From NCBI GenBank assembly GCA_007127665.1, contig SKYY01000111.1, positions 1 through 8,352 of the forward strand: a stretch of 8,352 nucleotides of DNA, given 5' to 3'. The translations under genes were made by a program, and so were the position numbers. Positions 1 to 5,797 of this stretch are shown one piece after another (the first letter of the stretch is position 1; each line of letters starts with the position of its first letter). The DNA is from Balneolales bacterium (lineage in GTDB: Bacteria > Bacteroidota > Rhodothermia > Balneolales > Natronogracilivirgulaceae). The notes beneath the pieces were generated by a model that saw only the letters and a program-made list of their open reading frames with translations, was not told where the DNA came from and did not search any database.

Positions 1-1004
1 CGGTCCACAAAGTACATCAGGTCTTCGGGCGGACCAAAACGGGAGGTTGGTGCAAAATATCCCGTTATCTGATACCCCCATGAGGGGTCGTAAGGGTGCT
101 CGGCAATGGGAAGCAGTTCGACATGTGTAAAACCCATCTCTTTTACATAGGGAACCAGATCGTCGGCCAGTTCGCGATAGGACAGGAAACCGCCCGGATC
201 CAGCTCCTTCTTTTTCCATGACCCGAGATGCACTTCGTAAATGGACATCGGATCGTCAAAGCCTTTTGTGCGGTGGGTCATCCAGTCCTCGTCATTCCAC
301 TCATAGGAGTTGATATCCTTGACTATGGATGCATTGCGCGGACGCAGTTCGGAGTAAAAAGCGTAAGGATCCGCCTTGAGCAGGGGAAGATCCTGCCCCT
401 CAACAGCAATCTCATACTTGTATATATCACCATCGGTAATTCCGGGAATAAAAATTTCCCAAATACCCTGATCGTGATATTTCCGCATAGGGTGACGGCG
501 GCCGTCCCACTCATTGAAACTGCCGACCACGCTTACCCGCTTGGCTCCGGGTGCTGAAACGACAAAACGTGTACCAGTAACGTCACCGATCTTCATCTGA
601 TGCGAGCCCATCCACTCGTAGGCCCTGCGGTGATTGCCTTCCCCCCACAACTGCAGGTTATAGTCCGAGAGCGTTGGCCCGAAGGAATAGGGATCGGCCG
701 TGGTGTAGGTATTGCCATCATATAGCACTATTTCGTAGTAATAGGATGGCACCTCCTCTTTCCCCTCAAAAAAATATTCAAACACACCACCGATACTGAT
801 TTTGGTCATCTTTTCATAGGATGACCCGTTATCCAGCCATATTTTTACGGACTCGGCATTGGGCTGTAAGGTGCGGATGACTATCCCCTCCTTTTTTCCC
901 TTTTTGTATTGATGCGGACCAAGTGCCGCAAATGGGTCCGAGTGATCGGCCCGTTCCAGTGCAGAGATTTGAGCACGATCGAGAAACTTCTGTATCACAG
1001 GCAT
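1..1004 (-). CDS. glgB: 1,4-alpha-glucan branching enzyme, N-terminal part (cut by window edge)
   Basis: GlgB makes the alpha-1,6 branch points of glycogen in the cytoplasm by cutting and transferring alpha-1,4 glucan segments. The 334 visible residues begin MPVIQKFLDRAQ. Residues 20-115 look like the N1 beta-sandwich (DPFAALGPH near 23-31). Residues 135-225 form the second, CBM48-type module (FVVSAPGAKRVSVVGSFNEWDG near 147-168, split here only by reading). The GH13 barrel begins near 254 with SIYEVHLGSWKK, then GFTHVELLPIAEHPYDPSWG at 291-310 and YQITGYFAPTSRFG at 311-324; all are hallmark branching-enzyme strings. Family members with both N-terminal modules have about 630-730 residues, so the catalytic Asp and Glu lie beyond base 1. 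The ATG at 1002-1004 gives a normal N-terminus; no Shine-Dalgarno sequence precedes it. The gene is divergent from the permease gene. No frameshift is seen. Confidence 0.96.
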   Translation of the reverse strand, partial: MPVIQKFLDRAQISALERADHSDPFAALGPHQYKKGKKEGIVIRTLQPNAESVKIWLDNGSSYEKMTKISIGGVFEYFFEGKEEVPSYYYEIVLYDGNTYTTADPYSFGPTLSDYNLQLWGEGNHRRAYEWMGSHQMKIGDVTGTRFVVSAPGAKRVSVVGSFNEWDGRRHPMRKYHDQGIWEIFIPGITDGDIYKYEIAVEGQDLPLLKADPYAFYSELRPRNASIVKDINSYEWNDEDWMTHRTKGFDDPMSIYEVHLGSWKKKELDPGGFLSYRELADDLVPYVKEMGFTHVELLPIAEHPYDPSWGYQITGYFAPTSRFGPPEDLMYFVD

Positions 1005-1126
1005 ATATTGTCAGAGGATAAGTTACATTGTTGTCTAAAATACAAAGATTTCATCTAAAATTAAGTATATCAGAATGCGCGCTGGTGCGTTACCCTTGAT
1101 GATCTCGCAATTGCATTGTCACCTCA
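1005..1126. promoter_or_regulatory. Divergent promoter region between glgB and the permease gene
   Basis: This 122-base AT-rich gap separates two divergent genes, so it should hold promoters for both. The octamer TCTAAAAT occurs twice in the same orientation, at 1034-1041 and 1054-1061, exactly 20 bases apart, about two helical turns. On the minus strand AATCTTTG (complement of 1042-1049) differs at one base from the Bacteroidota -7 element TAnnTTTG, but I see no convincing -33 box. No clear sigma-70 pair faces the permease. That promoters lie here is inferred from gene layout; exact boxes are not established. Confidence 0.35.
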
Positions 1127-2380
1127 ATGATTATCTGTTTTAAACCTTTGAAAGCCAGTCATCTCATAGCCAGAAGATACCTTTTCTCACGAAAAAATGT
1201 ATCCCTTATCAATACTCTGACCATGATCAGTGTCGCCGGTGTGACCGTGGGAACGGCGCTGCTGATCGTAGTGCTTTCCGTATTCAACGGTTTTTTTGAG
1301 GTAATCAAAAGCATGCTGCTGTCCAATGACCCGGATATTCGTATCGAATCGGCCGAGGCGCGCACCTTCATGATTACCGGGTCCATGGAACAGACACTTG
1401 CAGAAATACCGGAAATCGCCGTGCAGTCGCCGTTTATCCAGGGCAAGGCGCTTGTCGCGCATCGCGGGAGAAGAGACCAGGTAGTTGTTGTGAAAGGGGT
1501 CGACCCGGAACGTTTTGCCCGGTACGCTGACCTGGATGCCCTCATGTTTGCCGGCGGACTGGATCTGGACGTTCGCAACCGCATGCCGGGCATCCTGCTT
1601 TCGGATCCGGTAAGCCGCAGCCTCCAACTCCATATCGGCGATGACATAGCCCTGCTCAGTGCAACTGGAATGCGGCGGGCACTCACCCAGTTCACCGGCC
1701 CGCGCACAAGCCGATTTGAGGTCCGTGGGATTTACGATATGAGACAGGTGATCGACGAACCGGTTCTCTATGTCGATATTACCGCCGCCCAGCGCCTGTT
1801 CGACCTGCGCAATGAAGTATCCGGCCTCGATATCCGCTTGCACGACCACAACCGCGCCGATGCCGTCAAACAGATCCTGCAGCGTGAGCTGGGCGACACA
1901 TACCGCGTGCAGACATGGTATGATCTGCAAAAACCGCTCTACGATGTCATGAATCTGGAAAAATGGGGCGCCTACTTCATCCTGATGATCATTGTGCTTG
2001 TGGCCGTGCTCAATATCGTCGGATCGCTCACTATGGTCGTAATCCAGAAGCAGCGCGACATTGGCCTGCTCCGGTCCATCGGATTCCGAAGAAAAGATAT
2101 CATGAGCATATTTCTGCGGCAGGGATGGTACGTGGGGCTCATCGGCTGCATTTTGGGGGGTACGGCAGGGCTCACCCTGGCCTGGCTGCAGGACCGCTAC
2201 GAAATGGTGAAACTGGCCGGGGCGGAATCATTTATTATCTCGGCTTATCCCGTGCAGGTTCAATGGATGGATGTCAGTTTTGTGCTGGGGGGAAGCCTGC
2301 TGCTCTGCGTGCTCGCCAGCTGGTACCCCGCTCTCCGGGCCGCCTCCATCCAGCCGGCCGATGCCGTTCGCAACGAATGA
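1127..2380 (+). CDS. lolE: LolC/LolE-type lipoprotein-releasing ABC permease (FtsX-like)
   Basis: This 417-residue inner-membrane permease belongs to the MacB/FtsX-like family. With the LolD ATPase such proteins lift mature lipoproteins out of the inner membrane. The N-terminus (HLIARRYLFSRKNVSLINTL, near 12-31) is the typical cytoplasmic lead-in of LolC/LolE proteins. A first membrane helix at about 33-55 ends in VLSVFNGFFE, a family signature. A large periplasmic domain fills 60-280. Three further helices lie near 282-305, 334-354 and 383-403. The cytoplasmic loop KQRDIGLLRSIGFRRKDI (308-325) is the coupling region to the ATPase, and the C-terminus PALRAASIQPADAVRNE is canonical. Length matches the family (about 400-415). 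No lolD lies in the window, so LolC, LolE or another FtsX-type exporter cannot be told apart. The ATG at 1127 has no Shine-Dalgarno sequence; TTG at 1148 is a less likely start. Confidence 0.85.
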   Translation: MIICFKPLKASHLIARRYLFSRKNVSLINTLTMISVAGVTVGTALLIVVLSVFNGFFEVIKSMLLSNDPDIRIESAEARTFMITGSMEQTLAEIPEIAVQSPFIQGKALVAHRGRRDQVVVVKGVDPERFARYADLDALMFAGGLDLDVRNRMPGILLSDPVSRSLQLHIGDDIALLSATGMRRALTQFTGPRTSRFEVRGIYDMRQVIDEPVLYVDITAAQRLFDLRNEVSGLDIRLHDHNRADAVKQILQRELGDTYRVQTWYDLQKPLYDVMNLEKWGAYFILMIIVLVAVLNIVGSLTMVVIQKQRDIGLLRSIGFRRKDIMSIFLRQGWYVGLIGCILGGTAGLTLAWLQDRYEMVKLAGAESFIISAYPVQVQWMDVSFVLGGSLLLCVLASWYPALRAASIQPADAVRNE

Positions 2381-2412
2381 GATTACAAGCGTTCCTTTCC
2401 AATGGTCACCGT

Positions 2413-2541
2413 TCCCGGTTACCATTCACCATCTCCCGGCCTGTCATTCACTATCACCGGGCCTGTCATTCACCATCTCCCGGCAATCATTTCATCCCGG
2501 TTACCATTCACTATTCACCGGCTGTCATTCATTATAGCTGT
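2413..2541. repeat. Degenerate tandem array, unit of about 22 bases, between convergent genes
   Basis: The element CATTCA or a close variant recurs at 2423, 2445, 2467, 2488, 2505 and 2526, with spacings of 22, 22, 21, 17 and 21 bases. The plus-strand consensus is about CATTCACYATCNCCCGGCCTGT. Exact internal repeats include CATTCACCATCTCCCGGC at 2423-2440 and 2467-2484, TCCCGGTTACCATTCAC at 2413-2429 and 2495-2511, and GGCCTGTCATTCAC at 2438-2451 and 2460-2473. The last unit overlaps the stop and final codons of the Mur ligase gene. It fills the gap between two convergent genes. There is no strong hairpin with a T-tract, so I do not call a terminator. Confidence 0.8.
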
Positions 2542-4267
2542 CGGGCAGATCGTTCTCGTACAGCACCACATCCCCGTCCTCCAGCCGCTCCATTAACAAG
2601 TCATTGGCTTCAAAAAGAGTGGCGGTCACAGTTATACCGCTCTCGGGATACCCGCCATCCACAAGTCCCTCGTAGACCGGCCGCGTCTGGCTTTTACCAA
2701 CAAGGTACACATGGTCCGGGGCGTGTTTTGCCACATGCCGCCCGAACTCCCGGTTCTCCTCCTCCTGCCGCTCACCCAGCTCGATCATACCGGGTGTTAC
2801 AATATATTTTCTGCCGGCTTTGAATGCCGCAAGCACTGAAACGGCATTCTTTGCCCCCACCGGATTTGAGTTGAAAGCATCGTCAATGACCAGCACGCCA
2901 TTGCGCTTCTTGAGCTCCAGGCGATGCTCAACCGGACGCGCCTTCTGCAATGCCACGCGGATGGTGGGCAACCGCAGGCCCATGACCAGCCCGGCCGCTG
3001 CAGCCAGAAGTGCATTCTGTACACTGTGCTCTCCCAGAAGTGCCATGCTGACCCGCTCCGATCCGCCATCATTGAGATTTGCAGGCGGTTGGCCGCCCCT
3101 TATTTGTGATGCTTCGCCGGAAACGCCGTCACCCGCCCCACCCAACGTACTGCCGGTTCCGTTTGCAGGCGTCACATGCAGCACAAACGAGCAGCCGTTC
3201 TCATCGTAGGTGATCTCTTCCGCGTGGATGTGGTTAACGGCTTGCGAAATTCCCGCCCGGATGACGCAGATATCATTGCGGTTCGCCATGGCGCGGACCC
3301 GCTCGTCATCCCCGTTGAGCAGCGCGGTTCCTCCAGGTGGCAGATGACGGACCAGGGCGCCCTTGGTATGTGCGATCGCATCCACCGAACCAAAACTCTC
3401 CAAATGGGCAACGCCCACGTTGGTGACCACAGCAATATCGGGCCGGGCAATGCGGCACAGTTCATCGATATTTCCGGCGTAGCGGGCGCCCATTTCGAGA
3501 ATCAGAACCTGATCACCAGCCTGCAGGTCATTATTAATGACCTTGCATATGCCCATCGGGGTGTTGTAACTCCCGGGGGTGGTGCAGACACGAAAACGCT
3601 CCTTCAGGACCGTATCCAGAAGAAATTTGGTACTGGTCTTTCCATAGCTGCCCGTGACGGCAATGATCGTCAGGTCCGGCATGGAGGCGATCTTCTTGCG
3701 GGCCTTTTGCTTGAAACGGTACTGGATGAATTTTTCAACGGGATAAACGACGGCGGCGGCGAGGATCAGCACATATGGCAGCAGCAGATCGGCAAAAGCC
3801 CACGCCACAAGCAGCATATACATGTCCGGGAACAAGGTGCCACGGTAGAACGAAAAGGCGGTGCCCAGCGTGGGTACCCATATCGCCAGAAGCACCATCA
3901 CCACAGTCAGGCGGATAACGCGCGGAGTAAATACCAGCGGTTTTTTGACCTGCCTCATCTCAAAATCCGCCACACTCCCGAACCAGAACGCTGTGAAGAT
4001 GAAAAGAACCACCGCAAGGGAGGATGTGGTGAGCAGCGGCTCAAGGTAATGGAGTGACACCAGCACCAGAAGAATAAGCGCCAGATTGGGAACGGGCAGA
4101 AGCACCGTGCTCCAGTGTCGGATCAGCCAGGCACAAAATTCATTGAATTTGTACCCTTTCTGCTGGAACATATGCAACAAATGCCCGCCGCGGTACAGCA
4201 TATGCCGCAGCATGATGAAAATCACTGCCCAGGATAGAACCTCTATGAATGCATAAAACCAGCTCAC
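2525..4267 (-). CDS. murF: Membrane-anchored MurF-type Mur ligase
   Basis: A Mur ligase with an added N-terminal membrane domain. MurF joins D-Ala-D-Ala to UDP-MurNAc-tripeptide using ATP, the last cytoplasmic step of peptidoglycan precursor synthesis. Numbering from the GTG at 4265-4267 (580 residues): hydrophobic helices near 3-25, 57-80, 84-100, 118-138 and 150-175; ATP-binding loop GSYGKTS at 206-212; GSYNTPMGI at 232-240; LEMGARYAGNI near 257-267; TNVGVAHLESFGS near 282-294; HTKGAL at 300-305, with the Lys expected to be carbamylated; GEHSVQNAL at 412-420; and the MurF signature IDDAFNSNP at 461-469. It ends VLYENDLPDSYNE. A Gly-rich stretch at about 367-405 looks inserted in the central domain. 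The frame stays open to an ATG at 4415-4417, but that ATG lies in a repeat unit and upstream of a good promoter, so I prefer the GTG; ATGs at 4213 and 4201 are alternatives. It could be a paralogue rather than the essential MurF. Confidence 0.85.
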   Translation of the reverse strand: MSWFYAFIEVLSWAVIFIMLRHMLYRGGHLLHMFQQKGYKFNEFCAWLIRHWSTVLLPVPNLALILLVLVSLHYLEPLLTTSSLAVVLFIFTAFWFGSVADFEMRQVKKPLVFTPRVIRLTVVMVLLAIWVPTLGTAFSFYRGTLFPDMYMLLVAWAFADLLLPYVLILAAAVVYPVEKFIQYRFKQKARKKIASMPDLTIIAVTGSYGKTSTKFLLDTVLKERFRVCTTPGSYNTPMGICKVINNDLQAGDQVLILEMGARYAGNIDELCRIARPDIAVVTNVGVAHLESFGSVDAIAHTKGALVRHLPPGGTALLNGDDERVRAMANRNDICVIRAGISQAVNHIHAEEITYDENGCSFVLHVTPANGTGSTLGGAGDGVSGEASQIRGGQPPANLNDGGSERVSMALLGEHSVQNALLAAAAGLVMGLRLPTIRVALQKARPVEHRLELKKRNGVLVIDDAFNSNPVGAKNAVSVLAAFKAGRKYIVTPGMIELGERQEEENREFGRHVAKHAPDHVYLVGKSQTRPVYEGLVDGGYPESGITVTATLFEANDLLMERLEDGDVVLYENDLPDSYNE

Positions 4268-4316
4268 GTGCTGCCTGAATCTGTTATCGGTCCATATATC
4301 AGAAAAACTTGCGCGT

Positions 4317-4344
4317 AATATACCAAGTTCTGTTATCTTGTCAG
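4317..4344 (-). promoter_or_regulatory. Predicted sigma-70-like promoter for the Mur ligase gene
   Basis: Read on the minus strand, CTGACA (complement of 4339-4344) is followed after 16 bases by TATATT (complement of 4317-4322). Each box matches its consensus at five of six positions. Transcription would start near 4310, about 43 bases before the preferred GTG start at 4267. It lies inside the open frame that reaches back to 4417, which argues for the downstream start. This is inferred from sequence match alone. Confidence 0.5.
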
Positions 4345-4372
4345 GCGATTCTTTCAGAAACCTTACAGCCAA

Positions 4373-4475
4373 ATGAAATGTCCATGACCGGGCATAGCCC
4401 CGGTCACACAGGAGCATGATTAAAAAACGTCATGGACATTCTATGTGACGATATGAATCCAAAGATTTTTAACAC
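4373..4475 (+). repeat. Leader repeat unit A
   Basis: The outer arms AATGTCCATGAC (4377-4388) and GTCATGGACATT (4429-4440) are a perfect 12-base inverted repeat. An inner hairpin pairs TGACCGGG (4385-4392) with CCCGGTCA (4399-4406) across a 6-base loop, and shares TGAC with the outer 5' arm, so the full outer stem and full inner stem compete. The core CACACAGGAGCATGAT is at 4405-4420. CATGA...TCATG could form another small hairpin beyond it. The first ATG reads only M-K-C-P-stop. Confidence 0.8.
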
Positions 4476-4595
4476 ATGAACCGAAGGTCGCGAAGCGCTA
4501 TGAACATGGCAGCCTCTAGCTGACACACAGGAGCATGATCAAATCCTGTCATGTGAATTCATTCTGACAATATGAATCATACTTGATTTAAACAG
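4476..4595 (+). repeat. Leader repeat unit B (diverged)
   Basis: The core CACACAGGAGCATGAT (4524-4539) is identical to unit A, but the 5' half differs. Both stems are still possible with different bases: outer ACATGGCAG (4504-4512) with CTGTCATGT (4546-4554), nine pairs including one G-U, and inner CAGC (4510-4513) with GCTG (4519-4522) around a 5-base loop. As in unit A, the two 5' arms overlap. The first ATG could encode 15 codons ending at a TGA at 4521-4523; I do not claim it is translated. Confidence 0.65.
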
Positions 4596-4690
4596 ATGAA
4601 ATGTCCATGACCGTAGCCGGTCACACAGAAGCATGATTATAATCGTCATGGACATTCTATGTGACCTCATGAATCAAAAATTATAAACAC
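4596..4690 (+). repeat. Leader repeat unit C, abutting the nucleotidyltransferase start
   Basis: The first 18 bases equal unit A. Outer arms AATGTCCATGAC (4600-4611) and GTCATGGACATT (4645-4656) are again perfect. The inner hairpin is shorter, TGACCG (4608-4613) with CGGTCA (4618-4623) around TAGC: bases were lost from both arms, so pairing is kept. The core CACACAGAAGCATGAT is at 4622-4637 with one change from A and B. The unit ends TTATAAACAC directly before the gene's ATG, an A-rich start context without a Shine-Dalgarno sequence. Confidence 0.8.
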
Positions 4691-5698
4691 ATGAAACTGA
4701 TAATTCCCATGGCCGGTCGCGGAACGCGCCTGCGCCCGCACTCACTGACCACGCCAAAACCCCTGCTTCCCGTCGCAGGGCCCATGCTCATAGAACGGAT
4801 TGTCTACACCTTTGCAACGTCACTGGACCGAAAAATCACGGATATCGCTTTTGTGCTTGGTGACTTCGGAAAAGAGGTGGAGTACCAGCTGGGTGATATG
4901 GCACGGCGCTTCGGCGCAAAACCTGCTTTTTATTATCAGGAAGAGGCGCTTGGTACCGCTCACGCTGTCAATTGTGCGGCACCGTCACTTACAGGAGAAG
5001 TTATTGTCGCTTTCGCCGATACCCTGTTCAGAATGGGCGGACCTGTAGATCTTGAAGGGGCAGACAGCGTCATCTGGCTGAAAAAAGTGGATGACCCCTC
5101 CCACTTCGGCGTTGCCGTACTTGAAAACAACCGCATTACCCGATTTGTCGAAAAACCGACAGAGCCCGTCTCAGACCAGGCCATTATCGGAGTGTACTAT
5201 TTCCGCGAAGGTGAGCGTCTGCAAAGTGAGCTTCAGTACCTGATGGACAACGACGTCCGCGGCCACAAAAACGAATTCGACCTCACCGACGCCATCGACC
5301 GGCTGCTTCAAAAAAAGGCGGTCTTCCGTGCCGCCGATGTAGACGAGTGGCTCGACTTCGGAACCATTCCCGCATGGCTCTCCTCCACAGCTGCTGTTCT
5401 TGACCGCACAGAACAACAAAAAACGGACGAGGACGCTTTCCCCGGCACAAAAATCATCCACCCCTGCCATATCGGTGATAATGTACGTATAACCGACAGC
5501 GTCATCGGACCCTACGCCAGTATCGGCGACGGATGCACCATCGCCGGCAGTGAGATCAGCAATTCCATAGTCAGGGACAACTCGGTCATTGAAGATTCGC
5601 GGCTTGACCACTCGACAATCGGCCTCTCTTCCGTGGTGCGGCTCTGCCGACAGGAGATTCACATAGGCGATCATTCCGCCGTCGGAGCCACCGCCTGA
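4691..5698 (+). CDS. Sugar-phosphate nucleotidyltransferase with C-terminal left-handed beta-helix
   Basis: This 335-residue cytoplasmic enzyme should transfer a nucleotidyl group from an NTP to a sugar 1-phosphate, releasing pyrophosphate and yielding an NDP-sugar for polysaccharide synthesis. The N-terminal Rossmann-like domain opens MKLIIPMAGRGTRLRPHS, with TPKPLLPVAG at 21-30, the nucleotide-binding and pyrophosphorylase signature. EEALGTAHAV (84-93), FADTLF (108-113, Asp110 as probable metal ligand), HFGVAV (138-143), VEKPTEP (153-159), GVYYF (167-171) and LDFGTIPAWL (221-230, Asp222 as second metal ligand) follow the RmlA/GMP-pyrophosphorylase order. Residues 254-315 carry hexapeptide repeats (IGDNVRITDSVIGPYASIGD, 261-280), the beta-helix tail seen in long forms. 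Thymidylyl, guanylyl and uridylyl donors cannot be separated by eye. The ATG follows unit C of the leader array without a gap. The gene converges on the transporter gene. Confidence 0.9.
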   Translation: MKLIIPMAGRGTRLRPHSLTTPKPLLPVAGPMLIERIVYTFATSLDRKITDIAFVLGDFGKEVEYQLGDMARRFGAKPAFYYQEEALGTAHAVNCAAPSLTGEVIVAFADTLFRMGGPVDLEGADSVIWLKKVDDPSHFGVAVLENNRITRFVEKPTEPVSDQAIIGVYYFREGERLQSELQYLMDNDVRGHKNEFDLTDAIDRLLQKKAVFRAADVDEWLDFGTIPAWLSSTAAVLDRTEQQKTDEDAFPGTKIIHPCHIGDNVRITDSVIGPYASIGDGCTIAGSEISNSIVRDNSVIEDSRLDHSTIGLSSVVRLCRQEIHIGDHSAVGATA

Positions 5699-5733
5699 TA
5701 ACAGAGTACAGAATTGCCGGGCCATGGCCATGA

Positions 5734-5755
5734 GATCGCTTTTCTCTAAGTGATC
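5734..5755. terminator. Weak hairpin between convergent genes
   Basis: GATCGC (5734-5739) can pair with GTGATC (5750-5755), six pairs with one G-U, around the loop TTTTCTCTAA. It sits mid-way in the 99-base gap between two convergent stops, where a two-way terminator would be expected. The stem is short and AT-rich and there is no long T-tract after it, so this is a position-based guess. A loop-free palindrome GGCCATGGCC lies just before it at 5720-5729. Confidence 0.2.
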
Positions 5756-5797
5756 ATTTACAGGGGAACTTTTCAGAGGTTCTTTCCGAGGGTTTTC

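Larger units (their letters stand above)
4373..4690 (+). promoter_or_regulatory. Candidate structured 5' leader: three tandem hairpin units before the nucleotidyltransferase gene
   Basis: Three head-to-tail units (103, 120, 95 bases) fill most of the gap between the Mur ligase promoter and the nucleotidyltransferase ATG. Each unit begins ATGAA, has a local hairpin, then the core CACACAGRAGCATGAT (identical in A and B, one change in C), then a 3' arm around GTCATG that pairs back to the unit's 5' part, then a conserved ATGAATC and an A/T-rich run ending AACAC or AACAG. The next ATGAA starts the following unit; after the third unit it is the gene's own start codon. Pairing is kept despite sequence change. 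Plausible roles are a cis-acting RNA leader, a reiterated translation-initiation region, or a hairpin-type mobile repeat. I do not recognise it as a known riboswitch class. Confidence 0.5.

Noticed and set aside
1187..1930. Long open frame on the minus strand (247 codons) opposite the permease gene
   Set aside because: It lies entirely inside a gene with clear family motifs, shows no recognisable domain, and is explained by the codon use of the plus-strand gene.
2457..2483. CCGGG...CCCGG in the tandem array as a terminator
   Set aside because: The stem has only five pairs across a 17-base loop and no T-tract on either side.
2271..2537. Small plus-strand frame rich in H, S, P and F over the tandem array
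   Set aside because: Its apparent protein repeats come from the DNA repeat; unit spacings of 22, 21 and 17 bases do not keep a reading frame.
1963..2823. Plus-strand open frame of 286 codons spanning the permease end, the tandem array and the Mur ligase end
   Set aside because: It crosses two real genes in other frames and the repeat array; the protein is Arg/Pro/His-rich with no motif.
3176..4057. Plus-strand frame of 293 codons opposite the Mur ligase
   Set aside because: It is antisense to the conserved ligase core, with no domain and no start signal.
4416..4448. Ten-codon mini-frames after AGGAGC in leader units A and B, as possible leader peptides
   Set aside because: The AGGAG is only one base from the ATG, too close to act as its ribosome site, and a one-base deletion in unit C shifts the frame, so the peptide is not conserved.
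4638..4643. TATAAT in leader unit C as a -10 box for the nucleotidyltransferase gene
   Set aside because: There is no acceptable -35 box 16-18 bases upstream (the region reads AGCCGG), and units A and B lack the hexamer.
4373..4690. CRISPR array or integron attC sites
   Set aside because: Units are longer than CRISPR repeats and lack identical repeats with unique spacers; the attC core sites (RYYYAAC and GTTRRRY) are not found at the unit ends and no integrase is present.
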